Below, piece by piece: positions 1 through 11,187 of a stretch of 64,000 bases of DNA; within the stretch, counting starts at the first letter, position 1; every line of letters starts with the position of its first letter. The position numbers were made by a program, and so were the translations under genes. A model generated the notes under the pieces. The model was not told the origin of the DNA. It made no database searches and was given only the letters and a program-made list of their open reading frames with translations. Origin of the DNA: Paragorgia papillata (Eukaryota > Cnidaria > Anthozoa > Scleralcyonacea > Coralliidae); the NCBI GenBank assembly GCA_035771165.1, contig JAWNZC010000222.1, positions 186,001 to 250,000 of the forward strand. The letters run 5' to 3'.

Positions 1-458
1 CTACATTTTACCAAATCAGCCTCAGGTTCTTATTATATTCTTATATAAATAAATTCTTAATTTCAGCATGGGGTTCTTTATAGAGTGCAAGGTTCTTGTT
101 AGTGGTTTTTACTGTAGTGATTGAAAAGGTATCGATCATCATGTTATTACCAAATATATAAATCTATTTATATTTAAATATGTGCTCCTAGACATATACA
201 GTACAAAATATGATAGAGTATTAGATCTGTCTCAACCACATCATCCAATTACTGGATGTTTTATATTGGGAGGGCTAATTTAGCAAATAGGACTGGAGTG
301 CATAAATTTGGCACTTCCTTGGAAACTTTAGCCCCATCTTCAGGGATACATGTATATTGGGAAGGCTAATTATCTCATTCTATCTAATTATATTCATCAC
401 AATTATAGACTAACCCCCCCCCCCCTACAGTAGCTCCCACAGTAACCAAGTAACTATG
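1..458. other. Intergenic, no gene seen
   Basis: AT-rich sequence with a short C run near 413-426. I see no supportable coding segment, RNA gene or strong repeat here. Confidence 0.5.
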
Positions 459-2250
459 CATCCTCGTACCCAGGGTCTTATCTCCGCTCCCCCGCCCCCG
501 CCCACCGCTGCGAAAAGACCCTGGTTGGGGCTGGTCACGTGTCTCCCAGAATATGGGAGATAACAAACTTTTCTTGTCAGGGGTCGGGTGGTTATTTTGA
601 AAATTTGTCGCAGTACCTTGAATCATTGCAAGAACAATAATTATCGAGCTCTGAATATCGAGAAAGCTCATTGCGCAAATTATTAAAAACACTCCATGGA
701 TAACAATCTGGTATTATTGAAGGACAATTCTGAACTACTTCAAAAGTCTTTCGTCGTTCAATCCGACGAACAGCGAATTTAAGGAGATTCTATATTCTTC
801 GAATGGATTTCTACAGTCATGATGTCATTACTCATCAGGGATCTGATATTAGCAGCCTGAAGATTAAACAGAGAGTTTTAAATTTTACAGTAGGCGGATT
901 GAAATTTCCTTACAATCAAGACTATGCGAAATTCACAAATTCTTTTGGTTGACAATCGCTTGAACGGTTGAACCTCCATTCGAAAGAAAGTGTGGAAATT
1001 ATCTCACTGCATCTCTTGCAACGGTCAACGCTCGCTGAGAATACATATACAGATTCAACACCGTGGGCTTGCGCGCAGCTGTCAACAAGGCTTTACATTC
1101 TTATTCTGTGCTTTAGAGATTGCAAGAGGTTAGTTCGTTACATTTACTATTTCTTTAAATTCAATTCTACATCGCTTAATTACAACAATGTCATGCAGTT
1201 CCTACAAAGTAGGAACTTTTAACTTGAACTATATTGCTGATTTTTAAACTGAGCCAACCTTATTTAATAACATTCATCATAAAAGGAGCCACAAGCTCAT
1301 GTTGTCAACTTACTATTGTTAACATTTTACAGTATTATTATTAATATCGCGCGCTGAACGTTGTTGCTTGTTCAATGTTTTTCTTGTTGTCACTGTATTT
1401 TAGAGAATTACAGCCAAAACTCACCACTGAACCAGCGCAAATGTTATACCGTGCTATGTTTCCTACATTATGGAAAATACTTCGTTATAAACGTTAAATT
1501 TGAAAGATCCAAGTTATTGCATGACCACCGTTCAAACTTCAATATATTTTAATAAATATGTATTGTTTACTTCGCCGTTCAGCCAACGTATATATTTATA
1601 TTTTGGTTCTTGAGACTCCTTTGTTTAAAAACAACTCAGGCACATTTGTATTACCTTTAAATATCAGCACTGATATTGTCTTTGTTTTTTAGGCAACCGT
1701 TTCGTATAAACGCAAACAGTCAGACGCCTGCAACGAAACGCTTGAAGGCATTGACAGTTGCAGTGGCACAAAAAACAACAAAGGCAAAGCGGCGGGACAC
1801 AAAGCGACTAACGAAAAATTGGCGGAGTATTCGGGCAGATTTCGAGGAATAAAACCCAAGCTGAAGGCGCTAATCAACCGGAGAGATTTACACGTATTTT
1901 ACTATTTCAAAAAGCCAATAGAGACATAGAGGCCTTCAAGTTCAGGACGGCGACTTCTGTTTCATACAGCATCGTACAACACTGAGGAAACTGACGTAAA
2001 TAAACATCGATTTGGGCATGCAGTCTGAGTCTGGCTTTCTTGACAGTTATAAAACATACACTTTGTCTTGTCAGAATAAAATAAATCACATAAAAACATT
2101 GTCTTTGCGTGTTCACTTTAGCCACGTTTCTAAATAACCCACCCCCAATAAGTTATATTTTTGCCCTCGAAACACGTGACCAGCCCCAACCATTTCGCAG
2201 CGGGGGGCGGGGGCGGGGGAGCGGAGATAAGACCCTGGGTACGAGGATGA
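459..2250. mobile_element. 1.8-kb element with ~130-bp terminal inverted repeats
   Basis: The stretch 459-600 (CCTCGTACCCAGGGTCTTAT, then a C-rich run, then GGGGCTGGTCACGTG) reappears inverted at about 2125-2250 (CACGTGACCAGCCCC, a G-rich run, ATAAGACCCTGGGTACGAGG). The arms are close copies over about 130 bp and enclose 1.5 kb. This is the form of a non-autonomous DNA transposon or of a unit captured between two MITE copies. I found no transposase inside. Two independent insertions in opposite orientation are the alternative. Confidence 0.6.
1693..1929 (+). CDS. Possible orphan terminal exon (basic protein, unrecognised)
   Basis: A good splice acceptor (TTGTCTTTGTTTTTTAG) is followed by 79 open codons ending in TAG at 1927-1929. 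The translation is Lys-rich and hydrophilic (it begins ATVSYKRKQSDACNETLEG and contains GRFRGIKPKLKALINRRDL). There is no nearby ATG or upstream exon I can link to it, and the segment sits inside the TIR-bounded element, so it may be a captured or relic exon or simply chance. I do not recognise the family. Confidence 0.2.
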   Translation, partial: ATVSYKRKQSDACNETLEGIDSCSGTKNNKGKAAGHKATNEKLAEYSGRFRGIKPKLKALINRRDLHVFYYFKKPIET

Positions 2251-2252
2251 TC

Positions 2253-3369
2253 CTTATTCGGTTCAATCTCGTACCCAGACCCATATTTGTATTCGGTTAT
2301 AAATCCATGTCCTATTTACACGAATTTTTATCCTTAGGTTAGGTTGTGTGTTGGGGTAAGGCTTTCAAGAAGTACCTTGGTTATGTAGGACATGGAATTA
2401 TTACCCCTTATTCTGTGCCATGGTCACATTAGCGCCATTTAAACGGGGAAAATAAGTCGCGACTTAATTGACGCGTCCTATTTAGTGTGTGATCAATGCG
2501 CGACAATTACATCGGGAACAATCGGAGCTCAGAATTTTTTGGCGTCAACGTCCGAGCTGTCAGGTTGAACGATGGAAACAAGTATTCTTTAATCCCGATC
2601 GTGTTTATAATATTATTTCGTCGCCATATCTATGCCACATCAAAAGAGCAATCACTATTTTCGAAGAAAGACAATATTGCTGATACAAATGGCAAGTATT
2701 TTTAACACGACTTATAGTAAACTTGCAAGTGTGATCTATCACAGTTTTTGTACGTTATACAGAACGATTGAAGAGTTGACAAAAGCTTTTCAACTCGTTG
2801 GGCGATTTTATATCGAGTCAGGCGACTCAGGCCAACACGTGTACTATTTAAAACTGTTTATGAATTAGGACCGTGGTCTTCAAGTGACAAACATTACTCT
2901 TCGGAAGGCAAACAATTGTCTTTGGAGGAAACTTACAAGTATTTATTTCACAACCGGTAGCATCATTTTACATTTTTAATGCCATCAAGTGTATTTAGCA
3001 GTACACACATGTACTCATTGACTGCTTGCTGTATAAAGTTGAATCTGATAAACAATCCAAGATTTTGAACTAGATTTTTCTATTTAGCTTATAGATACGT
3101 GCCATACATGTTAGGTAAACAACCTCACTGCCTTATTAATAAGAATAACAAGTATATATTTCACAACATGTACAGGTAGCATTCTTTTACATTTTTAAAG
3201 CAATCAAATTTATTAGCAGTGCCTATTTAATAAATATTAGGTTGTTGTAAGTTGACAAAGTTGTATCTAATAAACCACGATCTGACCCACCATTTATTTT
3301 CTTTAATATCAAGGGATTGGCTTGTTATCTCATTCACTTATTAGTTATTACGTTCACTGAACTGGCCTG
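2253..3369. other. Intergenic with a diverged ~210-bp tandem duplication
   Basis: No convincing gene. About 2935-3150 and 3150-3300 are diverged direct copies: both carry an ACAAGTAT..ATTTCACAAC segment, a GGTAGCAT..TTTTACATTTTTAA segment and a TTAGCAGT segment in the same order. Short open frames around 2489-2868 overlap each other and show no recognisable protein. Confidence 0.45.
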
Positions 3370-3585
3370 TTTACAAGGAGGTAGGGTTACCCTAGCACCC
3401 GAGTCAAAGTTAGGGTCATCCTGCTGGGTCCAGGTCAACTTTATTAGACCTGGTTACCAAGCACTAATAACAAGTAGGCAGGTAGGCACGTTATCCCTAC
3501 CAAATACATTTACAAGGACAAAACATAACCTGGCTACTAGGGTAACCCTGGCAGCTGGGTAACCCTGGCAGCATCCTTGTAAACA
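3370..3585. mobile_element. Foldback MITE (GTTTACAAGGAGG type)
   Basis: The left end TGTTTACAAGGAGGTAGGGT and the right end ACCCTGGCAGCATCCTTGTAAACA are inverted copies. The interior repeats GGTTACCC and GGTAACCC. This is a short palindromic element without coding capacity. Confidence 0.65.
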
Positions 3586-3624
3586 CAACAAACAAAAAAT
3601 GCAAGAAGTGTATGATAACTAGGG

Positions 3625-4028
3625 TAATACCATGATCACCTCGGATTCTCTTGTTCTCCGAGGGAATGTAAACCTCGTATTTCCCTAATCGCTCATGCAA
3701 GAGGGAAATTTATCCTTTGTCTTCTAATTTTCCGTGCATGTTGATGAGGGAAAATTAGAAGACAAAGAAATCTTTTGTCTTCTTCTAAATTTCCCACTTG
3801 CATATATTTTCCCTCATCAACATGCACGGGAAAATTAGATGCAACTTCTCTGATCAACCGTAGTCGGTAAGATTCTCAAAGTTTTCCTCAGCGATCATAA
3901 TATTACAAACTAATAACATGACTTTTCGGGAAATTAGTGATTAAATCTCCCCTTTGGAAGATTTGTAAAATCTTCCCTTGGTGGTGGGGAAATTTAATCG
4001 CTAATTTCCCTCAAGTCATGTTATTACT
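3625..4028 (-). mobile_element. Palindromic MITE, family with TAATAcCATGA ends (copy 1)
   Basis: It starts GGTAATACCATGATCACC and ends GGAAATTTAATCGCTAATTTCCCTCAAGTCATGTTATTAC in outline. Internal inverted segments (AGGGAAATT, TCTTCTAATTTTCC, CATGTTGATGAGGGAAAATT) fold back. Copies occur in the same orientation at about 15888-16170 and inverted at 40664-41110, and a distant relative lies at 34047-34186. Being multi-copy within one window marks it as a dispersed element. Confidence 0.75.
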
Positions 4029-4665
4029 TATAATAATACGAGTGCTTTAGACACTTCCCAAATTTGCTTCAATGGGCATGAACAATGGTTTGAAATCGAG
4101 GTTGAATATCAGGGATGATAGTGAATGCATTACGATTTCATGTCAACCTCGAGTTTGTGCCATTGTTTCATAATAGGCACTATTTATAGGCTATAAATTC
4201 TGTTCTAATGCGTTCAGTGCAGATACATGTACGCTATGATGCGTACCTTTTGTTTTTATATTGGCTGTATATCAGGAGTGCTTATTTTAATCAGGGGGTG
4301 GGTGGGGGTGTTTCAAAAAAGCATGTAAAAGCGGGTGAGGGGTTGTTGCGTTCATGTATTTCTAGTACTAGTTATATTTGACTCTGTACATACTGTTTTC
4401 TTCCAGGTATGTTTTCTCTTGTGGCTATATGTTAGGCCTTTGAAAGTAATATTTTGTAAGTGCAGTTGACTTTAATGAGCAATTAACAATATATCTTACT
4501 CATTTTGTTTTTTTGTGTAGTAAACAAGTTGAGTCATATTATGGGGATGTTTTTGTTGCATCAAATAATGACGTAGATAATCACCTTGGGGAAATTTACA
4601 CACATGCACATATCTAGGTATGAAACAATACCATTCAGTTCTGTTTCACAATCTGCGAAGTGATT
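4029..4665. other. Intergenic with small inverted repeat
   Basis: At about 4066-4175 a short inverted repeat is visible (AACAATGGTTTGAAATCGAGGTTGA against TCAACCTCGAGTTTGTGCCATTGTT in outline). A G-rich run lies at 4296-4310. No gene seen. Confidence 0.4.
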
Positions 4666-5153
4666 TTAAAGGGGATTGGCATTAAAAATTAAGTTTGTCT
4701 AATTAATTTGAAAGAACTCATAAAATTGTAATGGAAGATCCTTTACAACTTTTTCGTATCTTTCTGCATTTTCAAGATATTTCAATTTGTTTGATATGTA
4801 AATGAGATGGTCTTTGACGTCAGGAGTGGGCTAAAATATTTTCATTCAGACCCAAATCACTTACATACATGTATCTAACATGAAATGTTCAGCGTTGCAG
4901 GAATTTTTATGTGCACATTTTCAAATGATTTCACTGAACAAACTTAGAGATATAACTGGTTTTGCTACATGTACATGTGAAAATATTTTACCCCACACCA
5001 GACGTCAGAGACCATCTCATTTACATATCAAACAAATTGAAATATCTTGAAAACGAAGAGAGATACGAAAAAGTTGTAAAGGATGTTCTATCACAATTTT
5101 ATGAGTTCTTTCAAATTAGACAAACTTAATTTTTAGTGCTATTGCGCTTTAAG
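4666..5153. mobile_element. Foldback MITE of the TTAAAG-ended palindrome family
   Basis: The left arm (TTAAAGGGGATTGGCATTAAAAATTAAG, then CAAGATATTTCAATTTGTTTGATATGTAAATGAGATGG) is mirrored by the right arm (CCATCTCATTTACATATCAAACAAATTGAAATATCTTG, ending GCGCTTTAA). The arms are over 150 bp each around a short unique centre. The same core words recur in the foldbacks at 36838-37316 and 48746-49606. Confidence 0.75.
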
Positions 5154-5301
5154 ACCTGGTTTTGCACTGTACATATTGAACTGAGTTATATAATGTACCC
5201 TTCTTTTTCTTGAATTGAGTGTAACTGTATTTTGAAGTCAGTTATTTAATTTTATATAGAACTTTACTGATAATGGAAAGTGTGGGGAAACCAATTGGTG
5301 A

Positions 5302-5892
5302 GCTGCTGGGAACAAAACCAAACGTAAATCTCATCTAGATGAAACGGGATTGGAGATTGCTGGTTGTCACCATGGTCTTGCTCAGTGTGCTGTTAATATG
5401 TTTACAGGAGAAATATATGGTTGTGCTAATTTTATCCATCTCAACATGATGATACCAAATAATGTGGAGTTTATGTGGGAGGATATCATCTGCAAGTATT
5501 GGAAGTGGGCCAAGAACATTCCGAACAACAACATTGAGCAAGAAAGCACGAAGCCTGATATTTATTTGATATTTCAGGTATTTATATTCCAGTAAAACTA
5601 AAATGTATTGTAAAGGAAATCTAATTTAGCTTTCACCATTGGGTATTATTTATTTATTTGTGGCTATTGGTTGATTGGTTGATTATATTTTAGTGATGTT
5701 TGCGAGGTTCTTGTTCAATGTCAGTGCATTCTCCTTTTTGACAAACGTTCTGTTGTTATTCTTAAACACTATAGGTTTTGTGGGGTGGGAGGTGGCAAGA
5801 AGGTGCTGCGTGCTCTATGAGAGAGGAAGTGCAACAAATAAATGGTTATCTTTCAAGGTTATCCAATACTACGAAGTACATGTTACCTGAAT
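5302..5892 (+). pseudogene. KDZ-type transposase relic (two exons)
   Basis: Two open segments share one phase: 5302-5577 ends CAG|GTATTT and 5775-5892 starts after ACACTATAG and ends GAAT|GTAAGT. The first contains LDETGLEIAGCHHGLAQ and EFMWEDIICKYWKWAKN. The second contains VLWGGRWQEGAA and EEVQQINGYLSRLSNTTKYM. The order DETG..CxHG..then GEEVEQ.N..LSR..TKYM is what I know from KDZ (Kyakuja-Dileera-Zisupton) transposases. Upstream domains are missing and the second segment runs into a LINE fragment, so this is a truncated relic, not a working enzyme. The exon-like junctions may mean it derives from a spliced KDZ gene. Certainty is moderate on the family and good on the two linked exons. Confidence 0.6.
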
Positions 5893-5904
5893 GTAAGTAT
5901 GTTA

Positions 5905-6985
5905 TGGTAGTATAGTTATTGTTTAGTAAGACCAATTTTCAGTGCTGTGAGTAACTTCATTACAAGTAACTAGTTACATTTTTAAGTAACTGTAACTGAA
6001 ACTAGTTACTTTTTCTGAAGAAGTAACTGTAACTATAACTAGTTACTTTTTGAAGAAGTAACTATAACTACCGGTAGTTACTTTTTTAAAGAACTGTAAC
6101 TACCTGTAGTTACAATATTTGGTTAAAAAATGTGACTATACTGTAGTTACTGATATTCAGTTGAGGATGTCATTCTTTCTTGATAAAAATGGTTTTGATA
6201 TAATAATAAAGGTACATTATGTACACATTTGACTATTTCTGCTTAGTGACAACTATATTTAGGCATTTAGTTGTAAAAACATAATTATGGTACTGGCATC
6301 TAAAACCAGTAATTTCTTTGTTGATTCTAGTAACACGGACAAAGGAATGTAACTTTGTAACTAGTTACAAAATTTTTGAAGTAACTTTGTAACTGTAACT
6401 AGTCACTTTCTTTTCATTGTAACTTTTATCGGTAACTAGTTACTTTTCTAACGATGTAACTGTAACTAGTTACAAAAATTATGTAACTTTTACAGCACTG
6501 CCAATTTTAGAATATGCAGTTCCTGTTTGGCTGCTCTTCCATCTTACCTATGTGAAAATATTGAAACTATACAAAGGGCTATGCGCATAATATTTTCTGA
6601 CATACCATCATATAGTACATCTCTTGAGGCAGCTAAACTGATTTCCTTGAGTGATAGGAGATCAGAAATATGTGAAAAGTTTATTGATAGGAACAAAACT
6701 TCTGGCCCCTTGAAACACCTTCTTAATTCTAATAGTACTAAGATAAATCATGGTTATAATTTAGGGTCTGGTAACTCTACTGACTGCCTTATATCCCAGC
6801 CAAGGACATTGAGACTATCTAACTTTGTTACATATAAATATAGGTAGTTGCTTGGTAATTAATTTTAACTTATGTAATGTATTATTGAATGTATATCTTA
6901 ACTAGCTATTATGTGTTTAAATATTTTGTAAGTACTCATAATTCAGTTCTATACTGCCAAGAGTTTCAATAAACCTTTCTTTTCT
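5905..6985 (+). mobile_element. 5'-truncated non-LTR retrotransposon (RT C-terminus), split by a MITE
   Basis: The coding sense VRPILEYAVPVW runs across the junction of 5926-5939 and 6509 onward once the MITE at 5940-6500 is removed. It continues, after a small frameshift near 6530, as AALPSYLCENIETIQRAMRII, then SLSDRRSEICEKF, down to LRLSNFVTYKYR and a stop at 6847. This is the C-terminal part of a CR1/L2-like reverse transcriptase ORF. A 3' UTR with AATAAA at about 6970 is followed by a TCTTA/TCTTC microsatellite, a usual tail for such LINEs. The 5' limit is only approximate. Confidence 0.7.
5940..6500. mobile_element. hAT-type non-autonomous MITE with 8-bp target duplication
   Basis: The element begins CAGTGCTGTGAGTAAC and ends GTAACTTTTACAGCACTG, short inverted ends of the CAGTG type known for hAT transposons. 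It is flanked by a perfect 8-bp direct repeat CCAATTTT at 5932-5939 and 6501-6508. Removing the element and one repeat restores the reverse-transcriptase reading PILEYAVPVW. The interior is made of many palindromic GTAACTAGTTAC words at both ends around a unique centre of about 200 bp, with no ORF. Confidence 0.85.
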
Positions 6986-7400
6986 TATCTTATCTTACCT
7001 TCTCTTCTCTTCTCTTCTCTCATCTTGCCTCGCCTCACCTTACCTTATCTTATTTTATCTCTTATCTTACCTTACCTTCCTTATCTCATCTTATCCCATC
7101 TTATCTCTTATATCTTATGTTATCTCTTATCTTATCTTATCGTATATCTTATCTCTTATCTTACCTCACCTCATCTCATCTTATCCCATCTTATCTCTTA
7201 TCTCTTATATCTTATGTTATGTCTTATCTTTCTTATCTCTTATCTTATCTCTTATCTTATATCTCATCTCTTCTCCTCTCTTCTCTTCTCCTCTCTTCTG
7301 TTCTCTTCTGTTCTCTTCTCTTCTCTTCTCTTCTCTTCTCTTCTCTTCTCTCTTCTCTTCTCTTCTCTTCTCTTCTCTTCTCTTCTCTTCTCTTCTCTTA
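6986..7400. repeat. Pyrimidine microsatellite (TCTTA)n / (TCTTC)n
   Basis: Runs of TCTTA, TCTCTTA and then pure TCTTC units. It directly follows the LINE 3' end and is probably the expanded tail of that element. Apparent long frames rich in Leu and Ser are artefacts of the repeat. Confidence 0.9.
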
Positions 7401-7410
7401 CGTTATGTTT

Positions 7411-7537
7411 AACAGGAATATTAAAGACCAGCGTAGAATACGAAACAATGGCATAGTATTAAAACTTTAGTGGCATCTTTTAATACTATGCCATTGTTTC
7501 GTATTCTACAGTATGCTGGGCTTTAATATCCCTGTTA
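7411..7537. repeat. Near-perfect 127-bp hairpin
   Basis: AACAGGAATATTAAAGACCA through CAATGGCATAGTATTAAAA is mirrored by TTTTAATACTATGCCATTG through TTTAATATCCCTGTT around a loop of about 13 nt (CTTTAGTGGCATC). It is a foldback MITE or a recent inverted duplication. Confidence 0.75.
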
Positions 7538-7865
7538 AAATATCAGAATACAGTATATTCAGATATTGTACTTGAATCATTAAATCTTTGAGTTTGGACG
7601 TCACAATTTGATTAGATTTTATTAACTTTACCATATAAGAAGAAGATCGAAAGCCCTGTTTATCTTAAAACATGATGGCGCAATATACAACATTATTTCC
7701 TCACAAATAATCGTCCAATCAAATGTCTACATTAGCATCTCGTGCCAGCCCAATATTTTACGATGTAGGACAACTACATATTGGGTAGCCACCTTTGGAC
7801 AGGTGCACAAGGTATATTTATTTACTTGCCAATTGCACGATTATTTGTTCGTTATAATAAAACAC

Positions 7866-8003
7866 CTATTGGATTCATCTTCGCCCAATATGGAAAATAT
7901 TTAAGTCTCGAGTTTTAATATTAGGCTCAACCATCGGTCTCGCCCAATATTGAATTCTCGACTTAAATATTTTGCCATGTTGGGCTTAGATGAATCCAAT
8001 AAG
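7866..8003. mobile_element. Foldback MITE (CCTATTGGATTCATC ends)
   Basis: CTATTGGATTCATCTTCGCCC at the left is mirrored by GGGCTTAGATGAATCCAATAA at the right. The interior carries inverted CCCAATAT and TTAAGTC/GACTTAA words. No ORF. Confidence 0.65.
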
Positions 8004-8021
8004 TTATAATACAATACATCG

Positions 8022-8592
8022 TTAATAAAGGCTTATTAACCGAGTTCGAGGTCCGTACGGGAAAGTATTTGCCCGATGTTTTCGTACAGACCGAGCGACG
8101 AAGGAGCGAGGTTTGTGCGAGAGAAACCGAGGGCAAATACTTTCCCGTACAGACCGAGAAAACGAGGTTAATAAGCCTTTTATTATATGGCTTTTGGTTT
8201 GTTTTCTTATCTGTTTTTAGTTCTACGTTTTTCTTGATCAGGTGTCGCTGTTCACCTTAGTTCTTACTTTTGAGCTTGTTCGTTTCGCTTCATGTTTACA
8301 CCTGTTAGGCTTTTATTTTTCGCGCTTTTAAATAAGAAGTTTTTATAAAAAGAAACACTGATGTTTCAGGACGTATTATTGTTCAAAATTTTCCAACGAA
8401 TATATCTAATTCGCTTTTATTTTCATTCAAATCAACTCAGTAATTTTCCCGCCAAAACTTGCAGGTCATTAAAAAGGACGTAATGCCCTCTCACAGTGCC
8501 GAGAGAGCATTACGGCTTTTTCCAGACCTCTCAGCAACCAATCAGCGTGCGCCGTTTGGCGTAATGACCCGAAAACAAGCCCAGCCATATAA
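8022..8592. mobile_element. Nested foldback elements
   Basis: An inner palindrome 8022-8185 has ends AATAAAGGCTTATTAACC and GGTTAATAAGCCTTTTATT plus arms with GGGAAAGTATTTGCCC and GGGCAAATACTTTCCC. A second pair, TTATTATATGGCTT at about 8179 and AGCCATATAATAA at about 8592, encloses a further unit with its own hairpin at 8480-8513 (GTAATGCCCTCTC against GAGAGAGCATTAC). I see no gene. Confidence 0.6.
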
Positions 8593-8693
8593 TAAAAACA
8601 AGTATTGGTGAGTATAAATGTAGTGTATGTGTACGGTTAGACGGTAGACATTCGTCAAACTCAAGTATTCAGTAAATGTTTCTTATTTTCTGA

Positions 8694-8772
8694 GCCTCAA
8701 TAGCTCAGTGGTTAGAGCGTCTAGTAACTGGTCATTATTAGAAGGTTGCAGGTTCGATTCCTGCTTGGGGCT
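8694..8772 (+). mobile_element. tRNA-derived (SINE-like) sequence
   Basis: The A box TAGCTCAGTGGTTAGAGCG and B box GGTTCGATTCC are intact. The acceptor stem GCCTCAA/TTGGGGC pairs over 7 bp, and the T stem GCAGG/CCTGC is perfect. The anticodon arm is abnormal: a 7-bp stem TCTAGTA/TATTAGA with a 9-nt loop, so this is not a normal tRNA. The sequence just downstream (AGAAACATTTTAGGAGTGTTTGA) matches, with divergence, the sequence after the related copies at 43088 and 47623, which points to a dispersed tRNA-headed SINE rather than a gene. Confidence 0.6.
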
Positions 8773-9625
8773 TAGAAACATTTTAGGAGTGTTTGAAGTT
8801 GACCAACGGTCAAAAGGATGTGATTTTGAGGGTTTTTTTTGCAAATCGTTTTGGAAATTGAACTTCTCCTTCTATATGTAGTTTGGAAATAACTTGTCAA
8901 AGATAATGTAAATATTATTTTTTAAACTATTTTAATGATTGTGATTGTATGCATGTTGTGATTAACATTTGTTGTAGCACGTGAAGAGTTGATAACTGCA
9001 TATGCAATAACATGGAACAAAAGGAAACAAGACGCCTGGTGAGGCGTTCACTCGGGCTACTGCAAATATAGCATGTGAAGGTGTTTTGGGTAAAAGATAC
9101 TGAAGTGTTATCGAAGCTGCAATCATATACATACGCAGGTTGTCACATGCAGTGCTAAGATCTAAAGTCTATTAAACACATTGCTCACAAAAGTCAAAAC
9201 ACAATCCAATTCTCCGATAGAAAACACAATTTGCAATAACAAAACATGATTGCCTGTATTTAACGTATTTCCACACATGTACACAGCGTTCATATGTCAG
9301 ATAGTGATGTGTTATATATATTTCAGGCATGCATATGCTATACATTACAATACTAAGGGTCTATACAAAACGCCTCCAACCTGTTTTTACATTTACGACT
9401 TGTTTATAAATAAATCTGAAGATATTCTGATGCGTATCATTCTATGTTCTGGTTTGATTTCAACAAAATTATGTAATTTAAGGCTTTCAGATCACTCTTA
9501 AATACTTGCCTCAAAATGCAGGAAATAGTGTTTCAGAGACCCTAGAAATCCAAAATTTTTAGGGGGGCCATGCCCCCGGACCCCCCTAGGTGATCGAGGT
9601 TCTCATCCCCCAAACCCAAGACCCA
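8773..9625. other. Intergenic, no gene seen
   Basis: AT-rich. It may hold the body of the tRNA-headed element up to about 8830. Near 9558-9600 there is a small hairpin of GGGGGGCCATGCCCCC type. No gene recognised. Confidence 0.4.
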
Positions 9626-9959
9626 GGCTACGCCACTGAAAACATCGCGTTAAAAATGTCGCATCAAACGTGGCTGCGCCACTGAAAACATCGCGTTAAA
9701 AATGTCGCATCAAACGTGGCTGCGCCACTGAAAACATCGCGTTAAAAATGTCGCATCAAACGTGGCTACGCCACTGAAAACATCGCGTTAAAAATGTCGC
9801 ATCAAACGTGGCTACGCCACTGAAAACATCGCGTTAAAAATGTCGCATCAAACGTGGCTACGCCACTGAAAACATCGCGTTAAAAATGTCGCATCAAACG
9901 TGGCTGCGCCACTGAAAACATCGCGTTAAAAATGTCGCATCAAACGTGGCTGCGCCACG
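9626..9959. repeat. 46-bp tandem repeat, about 7 copies
   Basis: The unit contains GGCTACGCCACTGAAAAC, ATCGCGTTAAAAATGTCGC and ATCAAACG. Copies are almost identical apart from a TACG/TGCG alternation, so the array is young. Confidence 0.93.
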
Positions 9960-11187
9960 CAGCGAGGCTTTTGCACAATTGCACATTATGCTAGCATTAT
10001 TTTGAGCATTTTGGCAATGGAAAAGCAATGAGAATAATGCTAGCATTCTGGCAAGGAAGTGTATTCATCAAACAATAATTTGTTAATTATTAATAATATA
10101 CAGAATTATATCTATGTTATCAGATGGTATGTTTTAAAATTTTGAGAGTTTAATACAAAAGTCTTCCACTGGTCAGTAGATTCTTTTGCAGTTCGGGGGA
10201 AGTTCGTTTTTGGATTAAGTCCCACATTTTAGAGGAAATAATTTATATGAAGTTAGTACTGGTACAGTGTGTACTTCAACCATGCATTCTGCTCCCAGAT
10301 CCGTGCTCCAAGTCACAGAACAGAGTGCGTCTTGGCAGTGACCAAAAGGATCGCAGGCTATGGGCACGAGCCACGAAATTATGCAAATAACTGCAACGAA
10401 GAGAAGGATGACTCGTTTTCAGCTATTCTGTGCTATAGGTAGTACTATGTTATTATGGGAAGTTTACGGTATGACAAAATAGTTCTAAAAGTACAAGCAT
10501 GCGATCGATGTAGGGGAGGCATGACACTGACAGAAGACCAAGGATCAAGTTTAAAATATGGTTAACCTCCACCATACCCCCCCCCCCCCCACCTTCTCTC
10601 CGAGTTGGAAAATTAAATAAATCTCCCTATATTATGGTCGCTCACTCTATTATGCCCCTGCCTTAAATACTGTATACCACTTCCTGTAGTAAGGCACTCT
10701 CTTTTGGCTTCAAATCAATAAGCCCCCTCTAGTCTAAACATTCTAATTTCAATATTAAAATTAGAACATTTATACTATGGATTAACCATTTGTGTACTCA
10801 TGTACTGTATTTCTAGTTGGTTCCTTGCTCTTTTGATTTGAATGTTCATCTTTGTAGCTCGAGAAATGCATGCAAACTTCTTGGCTTCACTTTCACTTTG
10901 TCCTGATGCAAAATCCAAATGATAATGAATAAAGTAGATATCAAAAATTTATTTTGTTTTAATCCCTTTAATACCTGGTAATATTAAATTATTATTATTA
11001 TATAGATGCGAGTGTTTTACTAGAAAATATACAGTGACATATTTTCCATATCTTCACTAGGAATATGATTTTGCATAATTACATAAATAACTAAAAACTA
11101 AAATTAATATATAAACAAAAAATATTTAGAAATCATCAGTTTCTAGTCTGGATAAGAAAGTACTGCGAAGAACAGTTTTAAAATATA
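9960..11187. other. Intergenic, no gene seen
   Basis: An inverted pair with AATGCTAGCATT words lies around 9985-10045, and a C run lies at 10577-10590. The rest is AT-rich sequence with no frame I can support. Confidence 0.4.

Noticed and set aside
7025..7470. Leu/Ser-rich membrane-protein-like frames
   Set aside because: Products of the TCTTA/TCTTC microsatellite.
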